From: Bryobacterales bacterium
Lineage (GTDB): Bacteria > Acidobacteriota > Terriglobia > Bryobacterales > Bryobacteraceae
DNA: 12,067 bases
Assembly: GCA_003164075.1 (NCBI GenBank)
Contig: PLRZ01000467.1
Span: forward strand, 4,486-16,552
Reading direction: 5' to 3'
Part shown: piece after piece, positions 5,801-12,067 of the stretch
Position numbering within the stretch: the first letter of the stretch is position 1
Layout: the number at the start of each line of letters is the position of its first letter
The notes under the pieces: generated by a model
What the model was told of the DNA's origin: nothing
Seen by the model: only the letters and a program-made list of their open reading frames with translations
Databases searched by the model: none
Program-made: the position numbers and the translations under genes

Positions 5801-8800
5801 GGCACATCAGCCATCGCAACCTGCTCGAATGGCAGACAGCGGAAAGCGCCGGGGCTTCGACCCATAGACATTCCGCGTCCGCGCGCCGCCAGATGTGGAT
5901 CCTCAGCAGTCTCTCGCTGCTTCTCATATTTGCCTTGCGATTGCGGCATGCCACCATGGCCACCTCCGGGTTCCTGTTTTTGTGGATGGTCTCGCCGGCT
6001 GTCATGCGCTGGCTAGGCCGCATGGACACCTCCGACAACCGTCAATCGCTGACCGGCTCGGACACGCACTATCTGCGCCGCCTGGCCCGCAAGACATGGC
6101 GCTACTTCGACGACCTCGTGGGTCCCGGCACCCAGTGGTTGCCGCCCGACAATTCGCAGTTGAGTCTGCACGTGGAAGTGGCGGCGCGCACTTCGCCCAC
6201 CAATATCGGGCTGTGGCTGACCTCGGCGCTGGCCGCCCACGATCTGGGCTACCTCACCACCGACGACCTGCTGGCGCGCTGCTCCCACACCATGTCAACC
6301 ATGGAGCGGTTGGAGCGCTACGAAGGCCACCTGCTCAACTGGTATGACACCAGGACGCTGGCGGCCCTAACGCCGCGTTATGTTTCCACCGTCGACAGCG
6401 GAAATCTGACGGCCAGCCTTTGGGTCCTCGAGCAGGGTTGCCGGGAGGTGGTCCGCGACCCTGTGATCGACCGGTCGTGCCTCAAGGGCTTATGGGACTC
6501 CATTTCCGTTCTGGTGGAGACGTGCGGCCACGATCCGTCCACCGCCGCGCCGGTGAATGCGCTGCGCCGGCTCCTGCGCGGCAAAGCGGAAGGCCATGAA
6601 CTGGTGGCGCGCCTGCGGCTGGCGGTCAGCCCCATGCAGCAACTTCGCGATGTGGGCCGTTGGCCCGACACGCCGGGCGAAGAACGTTCCTATTGGCTGG
6701 CGCGGCTGACTGGCGAACTGAATTCCTGGATCGCCATATTGGACCGTTATCTGCTGTGGATGGAAACGCTGACTCAGCCGCCGGATTCCTTCCTGCGAGC
6801 GCTGGGAGACGATGTCGTCAAACTGCGCCACAGGGCTTTGCACGTGGTGCCATCGCTGGCCACTCTGGCCGCGGGCGTTGCCACTCCCATCGATACGCTG
6901 CTGGCGGCGCGCGGCGCTCCGGGAATGCGCTCCGAGACCGTGACCTGGCTCGATCAACTGGACGCCGAATATCGCCAAGCCAAGTCCGCCGCCGCGCAAA
7001 CGGTCCTGGATTTTGGAAAGCTGGCGAGCCGGGCAAAGCAGTTCTCCGCCGGCATCAACATGAGCTTCCTGTACGACAAGCGCCGGCGTTTATTCGGAAT
7101 CGGCTATCCGGTAGGCGGTCCGCGCGAGTTCACCAGCCATTACGATTTGCTGGCCAGTGAGTGCCGCCTGGCGAGCCTGGTGGCCATTGCCAAGGGCGAC
7201 GTGCCCATCACGCATTGGTCCGCCCTGGGCCGTCCGCATTTCTATTCCTCTGGCCAGGACGCCTTGCTGTCCTGGACCGGCACCATGTTCGAGTACCTGA
7301 TGCCGCTGCTGTTCACGCGAACGTTCGGCAACTCGCTGCTCGATTGGGCCTGCCGGCAGGCCGTCAAGCTGCAGATCGAATATGGACGCGAGAAGCGCGT
7401 TCCGTGGGGTGTCTCCGAGTCCGCTTACAGCGCCCTCGATGCCAACCAGGTCTATCAATATCGGGCTTTCGGCGTTCCCTCGCTGGCGCTGAAGCAGGAA
7501 CAGGACGATGAGCTTGTGGTTGCGCCCTACGCTACCGTGCTGGCGCTTTCGGTGGATGCCGGCGCGGCCACCGAGAATCTCAGAAGCCTGGAAGCGGCCG
7601 GGCTGGGAGGTCCCATGGGCCTCTACGAGTCTATCGATTATACCCGCCAATCCCGGCGGGACGGTGAGCTCGGAGTGGTGATTTACGCCTATATGGCGCA
7701 TCACCAGGGCATGAGCCTGGTGGCGCTGGACAATGTGCTGCACGGCCGAATCATGCAGCGGCGTTTCCATTGCGATCTGCGCATCCGCGCCGTCGAAACG
7801 CTCCTGTTTGAGCGCATTCCGATAACCCGGCTTCCGCTTACCGAGAAGCAGCAGACTTTCCCGGTGGTGCGCCCGGCCAGCGCCGAAGAACCGGCGGAAC
7901 GTGTGTGGGACGAAACCACGGCGGTTCCGCGTGTACACTTGCAAGGCAACGGCCGCTATTCGCTGATGGTGACCAACGCCGGCGGCGGCTACAGCCGGTG
8001 GAACGAGTTCGATCTGACGCGCTGGCGCTCCGATACCACACGCGATTCGTGGGGCAGCTTCCTCTATATTCGCGATTTGCGGTCGGATGCCATCTGGGCG
8101 GCGGCCCAACAGCCGTTGGGCGGAGGGCAGGGAACGTCATCCGCGCACTTCTCCTCCGACCGGGCGGACTTCCATCGCAACTACGCCGGTATCGAGACCG
8201 TTCTGGAAGTCAGCATCTCTGCCGAAGACGACGTGGAAATGCGGCGCCTGCGCATCACCAATCGCTCGCTGCGAAACCGGCACCTGGAGTTCACCAGTTA
8301 CGCCGAACTGGCCCTGGCCCCGCACGCCGCCGATAGATCTTCCCCCGCGTTTTCCAAGATGTTCGTGGAGACGGAATGCCCGGAACCGGGCGTCCTGCTG
8401 GCGCATCGCAGGCCGCGCTCCCCCGAGGAGCCGGCAATTTGGGCGGCCCACGTTTTGATCGGCGCTCCGGCTGAAATCCAGTACGAGACGGACCGCTCGC
8501 AGTTCCTGGGGCGCGGCAAGACGCCGGAATCTCCCGAGGGGCTGTGGCAAGACCTGAGCGGATCGGCGGGAACGGTCATCGATCCCATATTCAGTCTGCG
8601 TTGCCGCGTGGCGGTCGATCCTCGCGACCTGGTGGAAATCACGTTTCTAACCATGGCCGCCGCTTCCCGCGAGGCGCTGTTGGCCCTCATCGATAAGTTC
8701 CGCCGGCCCGATTCGGTGTCGCGAGCCTTCGACATGGCCTGGACGCGCGCGCAATTGGAATTTCGTTACCTCGGCATCGGTTCGGCCGCGGCCCATCGTT

Positions 8801-11799
8801 TCCAGGATCTTGCCAGCCACTTGATTTATTCCAATCCGCGGCTGCGTCTGCCGGCGGATCGCCTGGCGCGCAACCGGCTGGGACAAGCGGCGCTCTGGCA
8901 GTTCGGGATTTCGGGCGACCTGCCGATACTCACCGTCACGGTGTCCGAATCCCGCAGTACGCCGTTCATCCGCGAACTGCTGCTGGGGCAAACTTATTGG
9001 CGCCTGCGCGGGTTCCGGGCCGATATCGTTATCTTCAACCAGGAGAGTTTGAGCTACGATCGCCCCTTGCAGCAGCAGCTTCTGCGTCAAATCGAAGCGC
9101 ACTCCCCGGACGGGGCCTCCGACCACCGGGGCGGTGTTTACCTGCTCAATTGGGACGCCTTGCCCAATCAGGATCGAGAGCTGATTCTGGCGGCATCGAG
9201 CGCGGTGCTGAGCGGCAGCCGCGGTCCGCTGCAACAGCAGCTCGTGGCCGGCGTGGAGCCCACCACTCCACCGCCATTTGTGGCCGCGGGAGCACCCGAG
9301 GAGCCGTCTCCGTCGCTGCCTTTCCTGGAATTGCCGTACTTCAACGGCCTGGGCGGATTTACGCAGGATGGACGCGAGTATGCCATCTATTTGAAGCCTG
9401 GCAGCCAGACGCCGGCGCAGTGGGTGAACGTCATGGCCCACGCCACCTTTGGCGCCCTGGTGAGTGAAAGCGGCCTGGGGTGCACCTGGGCCGGCAACAG
9501 CCAGTCGAACCGCCTTACCCCGTGGCACAACGACTCCACCAGCGACCCGCAGTCGGAAGCCATCTACCTCCGCGATGAAGACAGCGGCGCATTGTGGACG
9601 CCCACCGCTTTGCCCATTCGGGAGACCGACGCTTATCGCGCCCGCCACGGCCAGGGCGCCACGGTCTATGAGCACAACAGCCACGCCATCGGGCAGGAAC
9701 TGACGGTTTTCGTTCCCATCCACGAAGATGGCTCCGGCGACCCGGTCAAGGTGATGCGCTTGCGGCTGCGCAACGACTCGTCACGCCCGCGGCGTCTCAC
9801 CGTCACCTTTTTCAGCGAGTGGGTTCTGGGCACAAACCGCGAAGATCAGGCGTTGCACGTTTCCACCTCTTACGACCGCCAGTCCGGCGCCGTGCTGGCG
9901 GGCCAGACGTGGAACGGTTCGTACGCCGGGCAAGTTGGTTTTGCCGCCGCCGCTCCCCGGGCGGCCTCCTATTCGGGCGACCGCACGCAATTCCTGGGCC
10001 GCAACGGCTCCCTTTCCTTGCCCGCCGCGCTGGGACGTGCGCGTCTCGACAACCGCACGGGCGCGGGTCTGGATCCCGCCGGCGCCCTGCAGGTTGCGGT
10101 CACCATCCCGCCGGCCGGGCACGTGGAAGTATCGTTTCTGCTGGGGCAGGCGGAGAATATCGAGTCCGTTCGCGCCCTGATCGAGCGCTACGGGACGAGT
10201 GAACGGGTGGAGCGCGCGCTGGACCTGACGCGCCAATGGTGGGACTCCGTCCTGGGAACGCTGCAGGTCCATACGCCGCTTCTTTCCGCCGATTTTCTCT
10301 TGAACCGCTGGCTCCTCTATCAATCGCTGAGCTGCCGTTTCTGGGGCCGCACGGCGCTCTATCAATCCAGCGGCGCGTTCGGATTTCGCGATCAGTTGCA
10401 GGATTCCATGGCCCTGCTGTACGCCGCCCCTGGAATTGTGCGCGCGCATATTCTGGCCGCGTCGGCGCGCCAGTTTGCCGAGGGTGACGTGCAGCATTGG
10501 TGGCATGCCGACACCGGGATGGGAGTCCGCACGCGCTGCTCCGATGACATGCTGTGGCTGCCCTACGTGGTGGCGCGCTATGTCGAAGTGACTGGCGATA
10601 CCGCGATCCTCGATGAGCAGACGCCATTCCAGGAAGGCCCGCAACTGGAAGCCTCGGAGCAAGAGAAGCTCTTCATTCCCGCCGTGTCCCAACAGACCGC
10701 GCCCCTATGGAATCACTGCCAGCGCGCCATCGGCCACGCCGCCTCGCGGATGGGATCTCATGGATTGCCGCTGATCGGCTCGGGCGATTGGAATGACGGC
10801 CTGAATCGGGTAGGCTTGGAAGGCCGCGGCGAAAGCGTCTGGCTGGGTTGGTTCTTCTGCTCGGTGCTGGACGGCTTCGCGCGGATCATGGAAGCGCGGG
10901 AGTCCGGACCGGCGCTGGCCGCGGAATGGGATCGACTGGCGGAACGGATTGCGGCATCGCTGGAGCAATCGAGCTGGGATGGCGAATGGTACCTGCGCGG
11001 ATTCTTCGATAATGGCGTGGCCCTGGGCTCGCATGCCAGTGAAGAGTTGAAGGTCGACTCGCTGCCGCAGAGTTGGGCCGTGATCTCGCAGGCCGGGGAT
11101 GCCGGCCGGGCCAGGCGGGCGATGGAGTCGGCGGAAAAGTATCTGGTGGACAAAAACGACCGGCTGGTGCTATTGTTCACCCCGCCGTTCGACCATTCGC
11201 TGCCGCATCCCGGCTACATCATGGGCTACCCGCCCGGTCTGCGCGAGAACGGCGGTCAATACACCCACGGCTCGTTGTGGCTGGCGATGGGTTGGGCGCG
11301 GTTGGGCGATGGCGGCCGCGCGGTCCACCTGCTCAAGATGATGAATCCGGTAGAGCTCAGCCGCAACCCCGAGGATGTGGCGCGCTATCGGGGCGAGCCG
11401 TATGCGTTGGCGGCCGACGTTTCGTCCGCGCCCGGATTGATCGGCCGTTGCGGGTGGACTTGGTATACCGGTTCCGCCGGCTGGATGTATCGAATCTGGA
11501 TCGAGGAAGTGCTGGGATTCCAGGTGCGCGGCGACACGCTCACATTGCATCCGGTTCTGCCCGCCGAGTGGCCCGGCTTTGAAATGACATATCGCTACCG
11601 TTCCGCCAGATACGAAATCGCAGTCCACGCGGGTAATACGACGGGGACGGAATTGGATGGCGCTAAGTTGGACGATGGCCGCATTCACCTTGCCGACGAT
11701 GGCGCGGTCCATCATGTAGTGGTCCGGATAGCAAGGCAGCCGGTTGCATCGCCGGCCGAATACTCCAATTCCGCCAGCAGTGAGCCCGTCGTAGCGTAA
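2884..11799 (+). CDS. ndvB: Cyclic beta-1,2-glucan synthase (GT84 / cyclisation domain / GH94), NdvB/Cgs family
   Basis: This is an inner-membrane enzyme of 2971 residues, slightly longer than NdvB/Cgs (about 2830-2870), that makes cyclic beta-1,2-glucan from UDP-glucose. Residues 1-138 are an extra N-terminal domain. From ~140 (AAEWLLDNGYLIRTQIAEIR) the usual family N-terminus begins. Membrane helices lie near 482-502, 512-540, 886-922 and 1004-1036. The GT84 signatures are DSD 693-695, SHD with D807, and RQHRW 838-842. About 1060-1650 is the glycoamylase-like (GH189-type) cyclisation region; E1470, E1512 (GVSESAY) and E1582 (LYESIDY) are candidate active-site acids. Beta-sandwich GH94-type domains follow at ~1683-1940 and ~2147-2420, then an (alpha/alpha)6 GH94 module from ~2446 with GDWNDG at 2634-2639, which in this family trims chains by phosphorolysis. 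The tail (HLADDGAVHHVVVRI) is the usual GH94 ending. The start ATG has AAGGGG at 2867-2872 and lies 16 bases after the small membrane gene. The frame is intact. Confidence 0.95.
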   Translation: MKPQPLRTVLAFYGSDEAESSGVYDSLTGIKGERVYRCDSTAAAEPPSREVWAKYCALRLEDECLIMVRAVPAEVQSTVQQFQRVGSPAVFVLSDSPDPPGWEAVPKSAEVIGDGDFARVCAGRRGKAGTGKPTILPQLQSHEFTIEASRSVLAEAVRLDHVLTAAAEWLLDNGYLIRTQIAEIRRHLPRRYHHILPAGESGDPYILELARELAAHADYCVDEANITECLRRYQEVAPLTIAELWCVPVLLRVALVEALTRMAARISRAQELRESAYFWANRLAAGSRRGTQVFDRILHRMEAESISREPYFLTSLAEQLQDEEEALAPLQHWIEEQLGKPLTEIVRTQHREEAGESVSTANAFGSLRALSRIDFADLFESVSLVEAELRGDPGAVYPRTDFATRDRCRQTVERISRNSGVGELDVARRAIALAAQESDPLTRHVAYFLIDHGVFRLEAETHAHLPVRMRLLRAIRHHATPVYLIAMVGLTLAFTAISLALAWDAGMRQRLMLFALGALALFPLSELSVQIVNALVISLLPPEALPEMDFRDGVPPEEAALVVVPMMLSSAEVARREVEKLEVRFLANQEPNLFFSLFSDFTDAEQQSMPGDAELLRVLQDGIVDLNSRYPHGRFLLFHRTRLWSESEQKWIGRERKRGKIQDLNAFLSGEGSKEILREGSLPLAIRSVITLDSDTQLPPGAARRMVETIAHPLNRVVTDPVTGVRRRGYTIIQPRVGIALPGATATRFTRIFADTSGTDPYCQAVSDAQQDLFGEGIFHGKAIYDLHAFRAILGDRFPREMLLSHDLIEGTYAGVGLATGIELFESLPLDYASYSQRQHRWIRGDWQIAPWMFPRVPTAEGGTEPNPLSLIGRWRIFDNLRRSLVSVASVLLLLLAWLISPAPGVWSLVIGLAIAIPAVTPLLDRVARILQGAVYGWRGAADEMLRAGVMLVFLPHQAWVALDAIARVVYRRHISHRNLLEWQTAESAGASTHRHSASARRQMWILSSLSLLLIFALRLRHATMATSGFLFLWMVSPAVMRWLGRMDTSDNRQSLTGSDTHYLRRLARKTWRYFDDLVGPGTQWLPPDNSQLSLHVEVAARTSPTNIGLWLTSALAAHDLGYLTTDDLLARCSHTMSTMERLERYEGHLLNWYDTRTLAALTPRYVSTVDSGNLTASLWVLEQGCREVVRDPVIDRSCLKGLWDSISVLVETCGHDPSTAAPVNALRRLLRGKAEGHELVARLRLAVSPMQQLRDVGRWPDTPGEERSYWLARLTGELNSWIAILDRYLLWMETLTQPPDSFLRALGDDVVKLRHRALHVVPSLATLAAGVATPIDTLLAARGAPGMRSETVTWLDQLDAEYRQAKSAAAQTVLDFGKLASRAKQFSAGINMSFLYDKRRRLFGIGYPVGGPREFTSHYDLLASECRLASLVAIAKGDVPITHWSALGRPHFYSSGQDALLSWTGTMFEYLMPLLFTRTFGNSLLDWACRQAVKLQIEYGREKRVPWGVSESAYSALDANQVYQYRAFGVPSLALKQEQDDELVVAPYATVLALSVDAGAATENLRSLEAAGLGGPMGLYESIDYTRQSRRDGELGVVIYAYMAHHQGMSLVALDNVLHGRIMQRRFHCDLRIRAVETLLFERIPITRLPLTEKQQTFPVVRPASAEEPAERVWDETTAVPRVHLQGNGRYSLMVTNAGGGYSRWNEFDLTRWRSDTTRDSWGSFLYIRDLRSDAIWAAAQQPLGGGQGTSSAHFSSDRADFHRNYAGIETVLEVSISAEDDVEMRRLRITNRSLRNRHLEFTSYAELALAPHAADRSSPAFSKMFVETECPEPGVLLAHRRPRSPEEPAIWAAHVLIGAPAEIQYETDRSQFLGRGKTPESPEGLWQDLSGSAGTVIDPIFSLRCRVAVDPRDLVEITFLTMAAASREALLALIDKFRRPDSVSRAFDMAWTRAQLEFRYLGIGSAAAHRFQDLASHLIYSNPRLRLPADRLARNRLGQAALWQFGISGDLPILTVTVSESRSTPFIRELLLGQTYWRLRGFRADIVIFNQESLSYDRPLQQQLLRQIEAHSPDGASDHRGGVYLLNWDALPNQDRELILAASSAVLSGSRGPLQQQLVAGVEPTTPPPFVAAGAPEEPSPSLPFLELPYFNGLGGFTQDGREYAIYLKPGSQTPAQWVNVMAHATFGALVSESGLGCTWAGNSQSNRLTPWHNDSTSDPQSEAIYLRDEDSGALWTPTALPIRETDAYRARHGQGATVYEHNSHAIGQELTVFVPIHEDGSGDPVKVMRLRLRNDSSRPRRLTVTFFSEWVLGTNREDQALHVSTSYDRQSGAVLAGQTWNGSYAGQVGFAAAAPRAASYSGDRTQFLGRNGSLSLPAALGRARLDNRTGAGLDPAGALQVAVTIPPAGHVEVSFLLGQAENIESVRALIERYGTSERVERALDLTRQWWDSVLGTLQVHTPLLSADFLLNRWLLYQSLSCRFWGRTALYQSSGAFGFRDQLQDSMALLYAAPGIVRAHILAASARQFAEGDVQHWWHADTGMGVRTRCSDDMLWLPYVVARYVEVTGDTAILDEQTPFQEGPQLEASEQEKLFIPAVSQQTAPLWNHCQRAIGHAASRMGSHGLPLIGSGDWNDGLNRVGLEGRGESVWLGWFFCSVLDGFARIMEARESGPALAAEWDRLAERIAASLEQSSWDGEWYLRGFFDNGVALGSHASEELKVDSLPQSWAVISQAGDAGRARRAMESAEKYLVDKNDRLVLLFTPPFDHSLPHPGYIMGYPPGLRENGGQYTHGSLWLAMGWARLGDGGRAVHLLKMMNPVELSRNPEDVARYRGEPYALAADVSSAPGLIGRCGWTWYTGSAGWMYRIWIEEVLGFQVRGDTLTLHPVLPAEWPGFEMTYRYRSARYEIAVHAGNTTGTELDGAKLDDGRIHLADDGAVHHVVVRIARQPVASPAEYSNSASSEPVVA

Positions 11800-11817
11800 A
11801 GGAGTGACATGCGGGTG

Positions 11818-11970
11818 TTATTGGGCTCTGTCTTCCAGGCGGTTCATGGTCTCCATCAGTTGCCCCATGCGTTTGTCGTTCTTGATTTGCGCGTGGGCGA
11901 TGAGTTCGACGGATTGCGCGATGGCGTCGACGCGGTCGGTGAGGCGGTCCAGCTTTTCGTCTATGGTCAT
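11818..11970 (-). CDS. Small coiled-coil protein, convergent with the glucan synthase
   Basis: This is a 50-residue protein beginning MTIDEKLDRLTDRVDAIAQS and ending RLEDRAQ. Hydrophobic residues fall on an unbroken heptad pattern at 3, 7, 10, 14, 17, 21, 24, (Q28, N31), 35, 38, 42 and 45, so nearly the whole chain should form one amphipathic coiled coil with two buried polar positions. There is no signal peptide or membrane segment. Short proteins of this style are frequent hypothetical genes in Acidobacteriota (from memory), and their function is unknown. The ATG at 11970 is the only in-frame ATG, and an in-frame TGA sits four codons upstream. The ribosome-binding site is weak (GAGTGA). The gene ends 18 bases from the synthase stop, tail to tail, with no obvious shared terminator. 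Confidence 0.6.
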   Translation of the reverse strand: MTIDEKLDRLTDRVDAIAQSVELIAHAQIKNDKRMGQLMETMNRLEDRAQ

Positions 11971-12009
11971 AGTGTCGGTTCACTCGCCGGGTGTGGTTTT
12001 CCCTTGATT

Positions 12010-12055
12010 CAGAACTTCTGATGGCGCCCGCATTTTCTGCCTGGTGGGGAAAATG
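12010..12055. repeat. Two short inverted repeats upstream of the coiled-coil gene
   Basis: CAGAA-C-TTCTG (12010-12020) is an 11-base palindrome lying 40 bases upstream of the coiled-coil gene start, read on the minus strand. CATTTTC (12031-12037) and GAAAATG (12049-12055) form a 7-bp stem with an 11-base loop. Either could be an operator, or the end of an element continuing beyond the window edge. There is no independent evidence for a function. Confidence 0.25.
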
Positions 12056-12067
12056 GGCTGAGCCATT

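Noticed and set aside
2959..11715. Many long open frames antisense or out of frame within the synthase gene, up to about 350 codons
   Set aside because: They are shadows produced by GC-rich codon usage of the 2971-codon gene. Their translations are rich in Arg, Gln and His and show no domain motifs.
11809..12021. 70-codon plus-strand frame with a strong AAGGAG
   Set aside because: Not listed as a gene because it is antisense to the coiled-coil frame, whose heptad pattern is unlikely by chance. It is kept as an open question in the findings.

Overview
The window reads as GC-rich chromosomal DNA from a bacterium of the phylum Acidobacteriota, perhaps a Solibacter/Bryobacter-like lineage. That placement is an inference. 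It rests on base composition, an AsmA-like protein of the type common there, a dispersed repeat that translates to the familiar 'RDRKGAV' string, and a cyclic glucan synthase whose sequence diverges from the proteobacterial NdvB/Cgs proteins. No rRNA, tRNA, CRISPR array or intact mobile element is visible.

Layout from left to right. Positions 1-226 hold no gene I can defend, only a perfect 7-bp dyad at 102-120. Positions 227-1795 (+) encode an AsmA-like protein with one N-terminal membrane anchor. Positions 1799-2699 are about 900 bases of mostly non-coding accessory DNA. They contain an RDRKGAV-type repeat, a decayed ParD-like antitoxin fragment on the minus strand, a set of competing inverted repeats and, at the right end, a well-formed sigma-54 (-24/-12) promoter. 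That promoter sits just ahead of a 55-residue two-helix membrane protein at 2700-2867. Sixteen bases after its stop begins the dominant gene, 2884-11799, an intact 2971-residue cyclic beta-1,2-glucan synthase. It has a GT84 glycosyltransferase in the membrane, a central glycoamylase-like/GH189 cyclisation region and a C-terminal GH94 phosphorylase module. A 50-residue coiled-coil protein lies on the minus strand at 11818-11970, convergent with the synthase. The last ~100 bases show only small inverted repeats.

The most interesting unit is the putative sigma-54-driven operon of small membrane protein plus cyclic glucan synthase. Sigma-54 with an enhancer-binding activator would make production of the periplasmic glucan conditional, for example on envelope, osmotic or nitrogen state. 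The short peptide, translated just ahead of the synthase, could be a dedicated membrane partner. The synthase carries all the recognised active-site signatures and an extra N-terminal domain of about 135 residues that I do not associate with NdvB/Cgs. No glucan exporter (NdvA/Cgt) or modification gene lies in the window.
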